Below, one piece after another: positions 16,758-24,530 of a stretch of 64,000 nucleotides of DNA; positions within the stretch are counted from its first letter, which is position 1, and each line of letters starts with the position of its first letter. The notes beneath the pieces are model-generated. The model saw only the letters and a program-made list of their open reading frames with translations. It searched no databases and was not told the origin of the DNA. This DNA is from Bacillus albus (GTDB lineage Bacteria > Bacillota > Bacilli > Bacillales > Bacillaceae_G). The stretch lies in the NCBI RefSeq assembly GCF_001884185.1, contig NZ_MAOE01000130.1, positions 22,920-86,919 of the forward strand. The letters run 5' to 3'. Both the position numbers and the translations under genes were made by a program.

Positions 16758-16836
16758 TAAATTACCACTACCCGTATGTATTGTCAAACTTTTTCGCAAA
16801 GGTAGAAAGTTTGTAATCTATTCATGCATTCTGGCG

Positions 16837-16942
16837 ATAAAGTGAAACTTTAATCAGTGGGGGTTTTACGCGCAGTTGATCTCCCACCTAACTTCGCCGA
16901 ATTTTGGGACGGGAGTCTTACTGCCCGTTAATGCGGGATAAA
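16837..16942 (+). repeat. bcr1 element, internally deleted (106 bp)
   Basis: Same ends as the 7702 copy (ATAAAGTGAAACTTTAATCA ... CTTACTGCCCGTTAATGCGGG then ATAAA), but the first CAGTGGGGG hairpin has lost its second arm, removing about 50 bp. Confidence 0.8.
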
Positions 16943-17105
16943 CTATATTTATGCGGAGCGGAAAATAAAAATACCACGAATAAGTAGCCTCATAAAATGA
17001 GTTAAAAAACTATCAACTTACAGAAAACCCCTCTAAAATGATTGTTATATAGGATCGAAAATGTAGAATGAAATTAAAGACAAAAAACACATTTAGGAGG
17101 TTATC

Positions 17106-17444
17106 ATGACATTTGATGAATTGAAAAAAAACAAACCAACAACCTCATGGGTTGAGTACGATGAAGATGGGGAATTTTTCACTGAAGAAAATATAAGCGC
17201 AACAAATACGGTTCTTGACACTTACATTAACAATTTACAGCAATTAGGTGAGAATCCAACCGAAGTCGAAGTCATGCAAGTTGTTAAAGAGGTAGTTCTT
17301 AAAATAAATGAACTAAATGACGAATATGACTACTTTATCGAAACAATGGAAAGAGAAGATCTCTATGAATTTATCGATGCAGCTGCACGAATAGCTGGCT
17401 TAGAATCTGAGGAAGATATAACAGAGGAATGGCGGGAGTGGTAA
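17106..17444 (+). CDS. Small acidic protein of unknown function
   Basis: 112 residues, strongly acidic (about one quarter Glu/Asp), predicted mostly helical, no signal or membrane segment. A perfect AGGAGG lies 7 bp before the ATG, so it is translated. The composition resembles small cytosolic inhibitor or adaptor proteins of Bacillus, but no family is recognised. It is isolated on the plus strand between the opp operon and the second toxin array; a 13-bp stem (TTTGTCCCTTATT / AATAAGGGACAAA, 17473-17510) follows. Confidence 0.6.
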   Translation: MTFDELKKNKPTTSWVEYDEDGEFFTEENISATNTVLDTYINNLQQLGENPTEVEVMQVVKEVVLKINELNDEYDYFIETMEREDLYEFIDAAARIAGLESEEDITEEWREW

Positions 17445-17472
17445 AAAAGCTGCATTTACTCCTTCATAAAAC

Positions 17473-17510
17473 TTTGTCCCTTATTCTCCAATTGGAAAAT
17501 AAGGGACAAA
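17473..17510 (+). terminator. Hairpin after the small acidic gene
   Basis: Perfect 13-bp arms, 12-base loop; no T-run follows, so termination efficiency is uncertain. Confidence 0.5.
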
Positions 17511-17604
17511 CAAAGACAATCTACTCAGCTCCCCTAAGGTTTTAATAGTTTAATAGTTTAATATTTGATTTTCAAGTTTGCCTTCACAAATTCCTGTTAA
17601 CACT

Positions 17605-17727
17605 GATAATAAGAAAAACAGGCCGTAAAACGGGCGATCAATTTGATCATAAAGATCATACGCTTCGCCAAGTGGAACATCCGAATCATGTGGTTGTTCA
17701 CCCTGTAACAATTACTAACAGTGCGTA
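17605..17727 (+). pseudogene. IS66-like transposase scrap
   Basis: Open stretch RKTGRKTGDQFDHKDHTLRQ then VEHPNHVVVHPVTI, ending in TAG. The GRKTGGQxGHKGHTLxxV pattern followed by HPV is characteristic of the N-terminal region of IS66-family TnpC transposases. Only about 40 codons survive. Confidence 0.5.
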
Positions 17728-17762
17728 GAAAAAGTTTCGGTAAATAAGAAGCAAATCAATGA

Positions 17763-18413
17763 TTAAAAGATTGTAACCCCTACTATAAGAAATACTATTA
17801 TTACTAAAGGAAGAATGATAATCATAAAGGATATTATTATTGTTAATAATGCTTTCCATGCTGAAAATTGGTGTGCTTCTCCTAAACATTTTAAGGAAAT
17901 AATGATTGTCCAAATTCCAATAACTATATCAATTATGGCAAAAATAAGAAATAAAATCGTTAAAGTTATGCTACTATCCATTTCCGGTGTCTCACTCGTA
18001 AAGTTTTCTATCCCAAACAAGAAAAATGAAGGCACCCAAACTAATATAAGAGAATAAACGTAAGGGATATAAGAATAGGCAACTGAGTAACGTGTTTTTT
18101 CAAAGGTACCTTGTCCACCAAGTTTTTTTGCCACCCAATTAAATAACGCTGGTAGCAAAAAATAATAAATTAAGAAAGCAACGAAGGTACCGAATATAAC
18201 CATTGAGATTATTGAAACTGGACTACTTATTGAATCCCCCACATTTCTAGAAGATGCTCGATCTAAAGTCTGTACGAATGAGCCTAATAAAATGAGTAAA
18301 AACACATTCTTAGGTTTGGATATAAAAATTTCTTTCATTGTATCACGTGGTTTTGTCCAAATGGAGAACCAAGGATTAAGTGCACGTTTAAATTGATTTT
18401 CTGGAGTTTCCAT
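17763..18413 (-). CDS. Yip1-family membrane protein
   Basis: 216 residues with a short cytosolic N-terminus (NPWFSIWTKPRDTMKEI) and about five transmembrane helices from residue 38 onward. The N-terminal PW..IW..PR.T pattern and the conserved loop WVAKKLGGQGTFEKTRYSVAY-like segment are typical of bacterial YIP1 (PF04893) proteins. The function in bacteria is unknown; relatives are induced by cell-envelope stress in some Bacillus. Monocistronic. Confidence 0.75.
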   Translation of the reverse strand: METPENQFKRALNPWFSIWTKPRDTMKEIFISKPKNVFLLILLGSFVQTLDRASSRNVGDSISSPVSIISMVIFGTFVAFLIYYFLLPALFNWVAKKLGGQGTFEKTRYSVAYSYIPYVYSLILVWVPSFFLFGIENFTSETPEMDSSITLTILFLIFAIIDIVIGIWTIIISLKCLGEAHQFSAWKALLTIIISFMIIILPLVIIVFLIVGVTIF

Positions 18414-18645
18414 ATAAAAAACATTCCCCTTTCTTAAAACATATTAAATGTAATTTCCTAATCATTCCAGTTATGTACATATAAATATTAAAGCATAAAT
18501 AGTCGATTATTTAAATGTAAATATTCAATCATTTAATTTCATCTGAAACTTAGGGGGATTGCTTCTTAACAATCCCCTCCATATTGCCTTGCATTTTTAA
18601 CTATGGGCTGAGTAGTTACTTTCATTTTTGAGTACCTCACATTCT
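18414..18645. other. AT-rich intergenic region
   Basis: No gene recognised. A short imperfect repeat (GGGGGATTGC / CAATCCCC, near 18552-18578) could be a weak terminator for the toxin array. Confidence 0.35.
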
Positions 18646-18815
18646 TTAATACACGGGATAAACAGTTATAGTCTTGTCATTAATAAGAGCAAACCTAATT
18701 TCCATTCCTTCAGATGTTTTACCAGAATATAATCTTCCACTTATACATCTTTTATTGCTATAAGCCTCGTAAATGGCTTTCATAAGAAGAATGCGATTAT
18801 ATACTTGAAATGCAA
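18646..18815 (-). pseudogene. EndoU toxin C-terminal scrap (third EndoU locus)
   Basis: About 55 codons reading MKAIYEAYSNKR, YSGKTSEGMEIRFALINDKT and ITVYPVY-stop, matching the end of the orphan EndoU module at 4470 (MEAIHEAFNNKR, YSGKTSEGMEIRFVL, ITVYPKY). The His-containing part is gone. No EndoU immunity gene follows. Confidence 0.7.
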
Positions 18816-18825
18816 CAAATCCTCT

Positions 18826-19497
18826 TTAAAAACCTATACGTATTTTCCCTCCATCTTCTATATGCTTCCGTAAATAATAATACTTATGGAGTTCTATAAT
18901 CATATAAAACAAAGCAAACGAAAACACTGTGCATGCACACATAAATACAATTGCCCCCATCTGTTGTGTTGCAATGCTAAGAATTATATTAGCAATTAAC
19001 TGCCCCAATCCAGCTGCAATAGCTGCTATTTTTACACCACCAGTTCCTTTCGATGATTTTGATTTTTTTCTTGGTTCCTGAAGTTTTTCAATATGATTTT
19101 TATAAAAATAATACAAAGCAAAACCATACAAACCAACTGAAAAAATAAAATAGATAGGAGTTTGTAATTGTAACACTTCATAAGCATATTTTTGCGTTAT
19201 AACCAATAATCCGACTGAACATATGGTGCCATATACTCCCCGAAATAGAGTGTATTGTAATTGTCGTTTCCGGGGATTGATAGCAATCCATATCGCCCAC
19301 AAATTTAAAAAGATAACTGGAGGAGTTACTATATATACATAGAGTAATTGAAAAGGATTCGCAAAAGCAGGCAAGAGAACAAACACATCTGCCCCCAAAA
19401 GGACAAGAACGATTACGTGGACTCTTATTTCATTTACAGGATAAAGAGCCATATAATGTGCAAAAGCTTTCTTATTAAAATCTAGACTTTTTTTCAT
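18826..19497 (-). CDS. Multi-spanning membrane protein, putative LXG-toxin immunity (paralog 2)
   Basis: 223 residues, about 70% identical by eye to the protein at 2379-3047, with the same signatures (FNKKAFAHYMALYPVNEIR, NPRKRQLQYTLFRGVYG, TPIYFIFSVGLYGFAL, ELHKYYYLRKHIEDGG). About five to six helices and a basic Ser/Lys loop (KKSKSSKG). The sequence directly before the start (AATAGCGGGGTGGTTTAATTAAC) is also shared with the first copy, although here it joins a DUF4176 remnant. This supports movement of the membrane gene as a unit. Confidence 0.65.
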   Translation of the reverse strand: MKKSLDFNKKAFAHYMALYPVNEIRVHVIVLVLLGADVFVLLPAFANPFQLLYVYIVTPPVIFLNLWAIWIAINPRKRQLQYTLFRGVYGTICSVGLLVITQKYAYEVLQLQTPIYFIFSVGLYGFALYYFYKNHIEKLQEPRKKSKSSKGTGGVKIAAIAAGLGQLIANIILSIATQQMGAIVFMCACTVFSFALFYMIIELHKYYYLRKHIEDGGKIRIGF

Positions 19498-19515
19498 GTT
19501 AATTAAACCACCCCG

Positions 19516-19635
19516 CTATTGTTGACCAAGCTTTTTTCGAACCTGTTTTCTACCATATATCATCAAAGGTTGCTCCCATGTTTTAAATTTCACAACCGAA
19601 CCAATTGGAAGTAATTCTAACTCTAAATTTTACCC
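19516..19635 (-). pseudogene. DUF4176 N-terminal remnant
   Basis: Reads LELELLPIGSVVKFKTWEQP then LMIYGRKQVRKK, ending in TAG at 19516. It holds the N-terminal LPIGSVV..PLMIYGRKQ part of DUF4176 that is missing from the fragment at 1765. After GRKQ it switches to the segment shared with toxin tails (CGAAAAAAGC). Confidence 0.55.
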
Positions 19636-19639
19636 CATC

Positions 19640-19849
19640 TTAGTTTCCCCTTCTTAAAATAGCCTTTTTTATAATAAAATAAGTAATGAAAAATAATAAA
19701 CAAGTACCCATTGTACCAAAAACTGCAACTGAGATGTTACCTGCTAATGTTTCATTTGGATCCAATGCATTAGGTAAAATTGTACCAAAAATTGCAATAC
19801 AAGCTAATATAATCATAAAATATTTAAATTGTTTCACTTTTTTATTCAT
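19640..19849 (-). CDS. Small two-helix membrane protein, putative toxin immunity
   Basis: 69 residues, helices at about 8-26 (YFMIILACIAIFGTI) and 40-62 (ISVAVFGTMGTCLLFFITYFII), basic ends. AAGGAG lies upstream, and the start is 15 bp after the stop of the glycine-rich toxin tail at 19864, the order expected for toxin then immunity. No family recognised. Confidence 0.6.
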   Translation of the reverse strand: MNKKVKQFKYFMIILACIAIFGTILPNALDPNETLAGNISVAVFGTMGTCLLFFITYFIIKKAILRRGN

Positions 19850-19863
19850 ACTACTTATCTCCT

Positions 19864-20148
19864 TTATTCCTTAACATTAACTTCTAAACCAAATCCCCAT
19901 AAACCTACACCAGGATCAAATGGCACATGGAATTTGAATCCACTTTTTCCAGCTTCAAAAGATTCCCCGAGTGTTCCAAGCGATGCTGATCCCCCAATTT
20001 GTAACTTTTTATCCATAAATGGAATAGGAATTTTTATAGCACTCTCATATTTTACTAGAGTAGCTTCAGATCCTATTCCAAATCCTTTAATATTCTCTTG
20101 TTCTATCCCGGCTTGGGCTACTGTAAAACCAACCATTTGGTAATAGTT
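19864..20148 (-). pseudogene. Glycine-rich LXG-type toxin tail (membrane-active candidate)
   Basis: Open from a TGA near 20151 to TAA at 19864, about 94 codons. Amphipathic strands and glycine repeats are visible: GFGIGSEATLVKYESAIKIP, LQIGGSASLGTLGESFEAG and GVGLWGFGLEVNVKE. No nuclease motif is visible. There is no LXG domain and no convincing start; an upstream ATG with AAGGA is in another frame. Followed immediately by a two-helix membrane gene. A pore-forming or membrane-depolarising toxin is plausible but unproven. Confidence 0.55.
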
Positions 20149-20203
20149 TCATTGATAATTTTTCCTTCTAAATATTAAATGAATTTTACGAATTATAAAT
20201 CTA

Positions 20204-20389
20204 CTATTTTTTCTTATTGTCTATACGTTTATAGATATACTCTACTGTAAAGTATGCACTAACATTGCAAATTAGCAGCAAACCTATCAGTAAAAGTTTA
20301 TCTTCTAACCGTATAGTAGAAGAAGCCCCAATTAACAACATAAACATAATACATACAGTAAAAGTCAGAATTCTATTTATTGTACGCAT
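20204..20389 (-). CDS. Small two-helix membrane protein
   Basis: 61 residues, helices at about 6-23 (ILTFTVCIMFMLLIGA) and 32-51, with a basic C-terminus (YKRIDNKKK). It lies 23 bp after a similar gene (20413-20631), so two such proteins follow one toxin tail. Putative immunity, by position. Confidence 0.5.
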   Translation of the reverse strand: MRTINRILTFTVCIMFMLLIGASSTIRLEDKLLLIGLLLICNVSAYFTVEYIYKRIDNKKK

Positions 20390-20412
20390 ATCTTAATTAC
20401 TCCGGTCTTATA

Positions 20413-20631
20413 TTAATCCCGTTTTTTTGTAAATTTATCATAAAATTTCTCTTGCGCCCACCGTCCGAATTTTAAAAAACATATTAAACCTGCTCCCAAA
20501 AGAATGAGAACGATAGTTCCTAACAACTTTTCCCACCAATTGTTGGATGGAGTAATTATTAACCCTATAATAGATACGGATATTACGACATAAACTAAAA
20601 TATATAATGGTTTATACGATGGTGTTTTCAT
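20413..20631 (-). CDS. Small two-helix membrane protein, putative toxin immunity
   Basis: 72 residues from the ATG at 20631, which lies 1 bp after the TGA of the preceding toxin tail, with GAGGAG about 9 bp upstream. Helices at about 8-27 and 34-55; basic end (KFTKKRD). Same layout as the proteins at 2070, 19640 and 20898. Confidence 0.6.
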   Translation of the reverse strand: MKTPSYKPLYILVYVVISVSIIGLIITPSNNWWEKLLGTIVLILLGAGLICFLKFGRWAQEKFYDKFTKKRD

Positions 20632-20632
20632 A

Positions 20633-20748
20633 TCATTTTTTCTCCTCAGGTTTTTCACATTTAAAACTACTTCCCATAGTAAACCCCTCTAAAACAGGAA
20701 CTGTTATACCAGTTTCTTTTCCAACACTACCTTTCAAACCTATTGCAC
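20633..20748 (-). pseudogene. Glycine-rich toxin tail
   Basis: About 37 codons: GAIGLKGSVGKETGITVPVL, EGFTMGSSFKCEKPEEKK, TGA. Directly followed by the two-helix gene at 20413. On its upstream side it joins, at about 20748, a fragment of the 223-aa membrane-protein gene, marking another recombination junction. Confidence 0.55.
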
Positions 20749-20846
20749 CCAATCACAAGAGTAATTATAGTCGATCTTATATCATTTACAGCATAAAGAG
20801 TCATATAGTATTCAAAAACTTTTTTATTAAAATTTATACTTTTTTT
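20749..20846 (-). pseudogene. 5' fragment of the multi-spanning membrane-protein gene (paralog 3)
   Basis: About 33 codons nearly identical to the start of 2379-3047 (reverse reading MKKSINFNKKVFEYYMTLYA...), broken within the first helix where a toxin tail begins. The leader (TTAATTAACATG) is conserved. Confidence 0.7.
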
Positions 20847-20897
20847 CATGTTAATTAAACCACCCTGCTATTGTTCCAATCGGTAAAAGTTTCATAG

Positions 20898-21092
20898 CTA
20901 TTTATTCTCCTTTTTTCTAAATTTATCCATAATATTATGAGCAACTATATTCCATAGTAAAGAAAGTACGGTAACAAAAAGTACAGCTAAAGAAAAATAA
21001 ATCCTATCCTTCCATGTATCATGTACAATCATGCCCAGTATAATCATTATTAACGCACCAACACATATAACTATTTTTGAAAATTTTTGCAT
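20898..21092 (-). CDS. Small two-helix membrane protein, putative toxin immunity
   Basis: 64 residues from ATG 21092 (MQKFSKIV...). Helices at about 7-24 and 32-53, ending KFRKKENK. Similar in plan and ends to the protein at 2070-2261. It overlaps or abuts the end of a frameshifted toxin tail (stop at 21097). A longer in-frame start at 21116 lies inside that tail. Confidence 0.55.
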   Translation of the reverse strand: MQKFSKIVICVGALIMIILGMIVHDTWKDRIYFSLAVLFVTVLSLLWNIVAHNIMDKFRKKENK

Positions 21093-21096
21093 TCTA

Positions 21097-21258
21097 TTAT
21101 CTCGCTTCCTTCTCAAACTTAAATGAAACTCCTGCGGAATCTATAACCATACCCACCTATTATAATCTCACCTTTGACACTTCTATCATAATCACCTAAT
21201 ACAGGTATATAATCAGGTATCTTAATTTTAGTAATTTCCGCTTCATATGTTTGCAATA
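21097..21258 (-). pseudogene. Frameshifted glycine/beta-rich toxin tail
   Basis: One frame reads LQTYEAEITKIKIPDYIPVL then GDYDRSVKGEIIIGG, and the next frame continues GMVIDSAGVSFKFEKEAR-stop. The style resembles the tails at 19864 and 20633 (SFKC..., GFKFH...). The frameshift is near 21155. It precedes the two-helix gene at 20898. Confidence 0.5.
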
Positions 21259-21271
21259 CTATCAACGTTTC

Positions 21272-21300
21272 AAATGTCCTTTATACATTCCTTATTTAAC
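21272..21300 (+). pseudogene. Integrase 3'-end scrap, copy 4
   Basis: AATGTCCTTTATACATTCCT and TATTTAACCCC match the last codons of the integrase fragment at 3173 (AATGTCCTTGATACATTCCT, TGTTTAACCCC). Only about 30 bp remain. Confidence 0.5.
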
Positions 21301-21356
21301 CCCAAAATATTAAAATATGAATATTATAAAAATTAACTACCTACTTCCCATCAAAA

Positions 21357-21749
21357 TTATGGTAATCCTATTAAACCTGGGGTTACCCCTTCTACCTTTG
21401 CCCATTCAAACGAGCACTCAACTAACATTTGATTCTTACACTTAATTTTTAATAAACCCTCTTCTTCTATCGTATTTATTTCAAAATAATCAATTATATT
21501 TTCTGTACCTAAACCTTTTATTGTTAAATTATGAATAGTAAAGAAAGATATCTCTACATAAATTACATCCCACTTATTCCATCGCTTTGGCTTGTTTTCA
21601 ACATTTTCCTTTGTCATCAATTGAATAACTAAAGTCGGACCATCTCTTTTAAGACGCACCTCTAATAACTCTGATTCTTCCAACTTTGGTATTTTCCCAA
21701 AAATACTAATTAACACTTGTGGATTTAAAAATTTAAATTGATCAATCAT
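21357..21749 (-). CDS. Imm50-like immunity protein
   Basis: 130 residues, soluble, beta-rich. The pattern ISIFGKIP...ESELLEVRLKRDGPTLVIQL near the N-terminus resembles the Imm50 family (IFG.WP.FHDAE...L.L.R.GP.L...), followed by WDVIYVEISF and a C-terminal CSFEWAKVEGV. It lies directly after a decayed nuclease toxin module (21771-22127), so it is the retained immunity gene of a dead toxin. The Imm50 assignment is by pattern only. Confidence 0.6.
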   Translation of the reverse strand: MIDQFKFLNPQVLISIFGKIPKLEESELLEVRLKRDGPTLVIQLMTKENVENKPKRWNKWDVIYVEISFFTIHNLTIKGLGTENIIDYFEINTIEEEGLLKIKCKNQMLVECSFEWAKVEGVTPGLIGLP

Positions 21750-21770
21750 TTTTATACTCCCTATTTATTA

Positions 21771-22127
21771 TTTCTCTTCTCAAAATAATAATGATCCTCC
21801 ATACCATCTACCTGTCCTGTTCGTGTATTATATTCAGGTCTTACATTATGATGCGGTGGATGATCTCCAACTCCACCTTCTCCAAACTTATGAGCCTCTG
21901 AATGATCTTGATTGACCTTTTACTTCATATGTAAATTCTCGAGTCATAATAGGCTGTTTATTATCATTTAATATCCTTTTACCATTACTATCTGTTAATG
22001 GTACCATTTTTTTACTAATCGGGTGTTGAAATCTAGGTATATTTAATTGTCTTTTAATTTCTTTTAAACTAGCCCCCCTAGATTCATGAGAATTTTCCCC
22101 CTCAATCTTCTTAACTTGGGGATAATA
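21771..22127 (-). pseudogene. Nuclease-type LXG/Rhs toxin C-terminus, frameshifted
   Basis: Reads ESRGASLKEIKRQLNIPRFQ, PISKKMVPLTDSNGKRIL, PIMTREFTYEVKG. The frame then shifts near 21930 and continues QDHSEAHKFGEGGVGDHPPH, HNVRPEYNTRTGQVDGMEDH and YYFEKRNNK-stop. The QDHS.GHKFG..GVGD..PH.NVRP block is typical of a His-rich nuclease module at the ends of Rhs and LXG toxins. A few codons at the junction are lost, so it is inactive. The N-terminal secretion domain is absent. Confidence 0.6.
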
Positions 22128-22275
22128 TTAAAAAGACTTATGCGTAATTCACATAAGTCTTACTTTTGTTACTCATAATTAATTATTATTTGTCTTTGCA
22201 ATCACATAAGCTAGAAAACACTTCTTAAAAGGACGAACCAATAATGCACACTCTACAAAATAGAATTGATATCTA
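22128..22275. other. Intergenic with hairpin
   Basis: Contains AAGACTTATG / CACATAAGTCTT (22131-22160), a likely terminator for the SUKH genes upstream on the minus strand; the rest is AT-rich without a gene. Confidence 0.5.
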
Positions 22276-22734
22276 TTAAATATAATAATCAGGATTTTCA
22301 TCCATTTTAATTAAAAATTCTTCTAAAGAATCCGCTATTTTCGTTGAACCATAATATATAGGACATTGACCTAATTCATTTTCCTGCTTAAATTTAATTG
22401 TTAAAAAGCTAATCTCTGATACTTCAAAAAACACTAATGATTCATCATCATCTACATCATCTAGGTTGGGATTATATTCATAAATATCTTGCCTTAAACG
22501 GAAATCTGCAACTGAAATCGGGTCCATAAATCTGTTGAAAAACGTTCTTGTATCAGACTTTAAAAAACCACAACCTATTTCTTGATAAAAGCGTTTCAGT
22601 TCTTTTGGAAGTTCCATTTGTAATAAGCTTTCTGCCTCATCTATCTCATCTTGATATATAGGATAGAAAATAGTTTTTTGTTTAGAACGGACACTTCTGT
22701 CTGCTACAACATATTCTTTTAAAAAATTAAACAT
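22276..22734 (-). CDS. SUKH (SMI1/KNR4) superfamily immunity protein
   Basis: 152 residues. The SUKH core is visible in EIDEAESLLQMELPKELKRFYQEIGCGFL (about 29-57), followed by an acidic loop, LVFFEVSEISFLTIKF, CPIYYGSTKIADSLEEFL. SUKH proteins neutralise nuclease toxins in polymorphic toxin systems, including LXG toxins of Bacillus (YobK/YxxD type). It is the second gene after the orphan HNH module, so it may protect against that nuclease or another lost one. Confidence 0.8.
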   Translation of the reverse strand: MFNFLKEYVVADRSVRSKQKTIFYPIYQDEIDEAESLLQMELPKELKRFYQEIGCGFLKSDTRTFFNRFMDPISVADFRLRQDIYEYNPNLDDVDDDESLVFFEVSEISFLTIKFKQENELGQCPIYYGSTKIADSLEEFLIKMDENPDYYI

Positions 22735-22752
22735 AATTTTTAATACCCCATA

Positions 22753-23205
22753 TTAAAGAAGGGTTATTTTTAACGCTTCCTCAAGCATTGTATTAAAATC
22801 ATTATATGTGTTCATTACCGTACCAGATGGTTTATCAAGTTCTAAATAAGTACCGTCTGATAAGCTCTTACAAAACCACGCAATATTTGAATCGCCAAAG
22901 AAAAGATACTCTTTTTGAAATTCATTTTCATACCAAATCTCATTGGTTTCTATAAGCCCGCAAATTGATTCGTCCCTTTCTGTATCTAACAAATAAGAGT
23001 CAACTCCATAAAGTACTAGCCCGTTAAAATCTAATCCATTTACAGTTTTAAGAAACTCCTCATATTCACTCGGTAGGTCAACATTATAACTCTCTTTCAT
23101 GCGTTCTCTTAATTTCTGAACTTCACTATCTGTTGCTGGTGTATTCAGTTTATCATTAAAACTTTTCTCTATTTTTTCAATTTCTAAAACCAGATTTTTC
23201 CACAT
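22753..23205 (-). CDS. SUKH-like (YrhA-type) immunity protein
   Basis: 150 residues, with SUKH-type signatures KLRERMKESYNVDLPSEYEEFLKTVNGLDFNG (about 27-58), YLFFGDSNIAWFCKSL and YNDFNTMLEEAL. It resembles the YrhA/SMI1-KNR4 branch. It starts 24 bp after the HNH orphan toxin, making it the best candidate for its immunity protein. AAAGGAA lies 6-10 bp before the ATG. Confidence 0.75.
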   Translation of the reverse strand: MWKNLVLEIEKIEKSFNDKLNTPATDSEVQKLRERMKESYNVDLPSEYEEFLKTVNGLDFNGLVLYGVDSYLLDTERDESICGLIETNEIWYENEFQKEYLFFGDSNIAWFCKSLSDGTYLELDKPSGTVMNTYNDFNTMLEEALKITLL

Positions 23206-23229
23206 ATAAAAATTCCTTTCTAAGTTTAT

Positions 23230-24464
23230 TTATTCTCCCTTAGGGTAGATGTTATGTTTTGGTATAGGCCAGCTTACGTCTACACTATCTCCCTCTTGTA
23301 AGTGTCTAGTTAACGTACGTTGTGTATTAGTTATAGCTTTATGATATGGATGATTTTGTATTAATGTTAAATTTCCAAAATCGTTTGTTCCTCCATCATC
23401 TAAAGGGAGGTTATGATGTACTTGCCACCCTTTTGGATTGTTTCCTCTTTTCATCCTTTCTATATCAGCATCTGTTATTCCCGCTTTTTTGAGTTCTTTC
23501 AGTTTAACAGGATCATTTACCAATGCATTAAGAAAATCTTTTCTCACACTCCTATCAAATTCCTTCCGAAGTTGTTCAGCTTCTTCTCGAGTTCTCTTAG
23601 AGTAAGTAATTTCATCAACTTTAACATCTTTAAGAATTACATCTTCTCCATATAATTTACCAACAAAAATGTCACCATCCGTAGTCCTTTTAGTATATTG
23701 ATAAGGTGATAGCTTATCCTTAGCTGTTTGATAAGTATCAATAAAGCTAGATTTTAAAGAACTTCCCCCAATACCAGCATAAGCAAAACGGTTTCCAATG
23801 TTTAAATTAAAATTATTTAATACGTTTATTGCATTTCTATATGTAGCAGAATTAGTTACTCTGGACATACCTTTTGTTAGATTTGCAGTAGTTGCTACCT
23901 TCGATACTTTACTTAATCCTTTATCACCAATAAGTCCTAATCCAACTTGTGTTAAAGCATAACTTCCCCACTTTGCCCGACTTTCTGCGTCTCCATTTAT
24001 TACATCATTAATAAATGAATCTGACAATGCATTATACATGGTACTAAGGGTATCAATAGGGTGCAAAGCAGCGTTCCCCATGTTTTCCCACGTTTCCCAA
24101 TCCCCTAAAGCTTTTATTCCGTCTATTGTATCGCTAACTGCTTGTCCCGTACCATCTACAATACCGTCCCAAATTTTTTCACCAGTAGATTTTTCAGGTA
24201 GCTTACCACACATTTCACCTTCTTCAATTGAATTGGTAGCTTGTCGTGCCCTCTCTTCTGTAATCGCTTGAATTGAAGTTGTCCATTCCATATTCAACCC
24301 TTGCGTACTAAATGTACCACTTACAGGACTAAAGCCTTTTCCACTTTGAACTTCCGCTAAACCTGTCGCAATACTCGCTGCTAGTTGAAGTGCTATATCA
24401 TAATTACTACTAGAAGTATAATTAAATTCATATAGATGCTCTAGTTTTTCTTCAAGTTTTTTTC
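23230..24464 (-). pseudogene. Orphan LXG-toxin C-terminal module with HNH nuclease domain
   Basis: Open from about 24464 to TAA at 23230; the first ATG (24297) lies inside the conserved linker. Residues from EFNYTSSSNYDTALQLAASI through GDAESRAKWGSYALTQVGLG and LIGDKGLSK are nearly identical to the intact LXG gene, then the sequence diverges. The C-terminus is an HNH nuclease: WQVHHNLPLDDGGTNDFGNL, TLIQNHPYHKAI. The LXG domain and secretion signal are missing, and the upstream side ends abruptly at a toxin-tail/integrase relic. Two SUKH-type genes follow. It could become functional only by recombination into the LXG gene. Confidence 0.8.
23908..24464 (-). repeat. 557-bp direct repeat, copy in orphan module
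   Basis: Matches 26237-26793 at constant offset 2329 without indels and with scattered substitutions. It encodes the pre-toxin linker shared by the orphan HNH module and the intact LXG toxin. Confidence 0.8.
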
Positions 24465-24530
24465 GAACCTGTTTTCACCATATCTTTAATACTATTCTAA
24501 ATCAACATCCCCTTTTACACCTTCTGTGAA
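24464..24530 (-). pseudogene. Decayed toxin tail (second copy of the 3049-3172 tail)
   Basis: Reverse reading EGVKGDVDLE-stop, then further stops, corresponding to FIEGVKWDVDLDGDG at 3049-3172. It joins the orphan LXG linker at exactly 24464. Confidence 0.6.
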
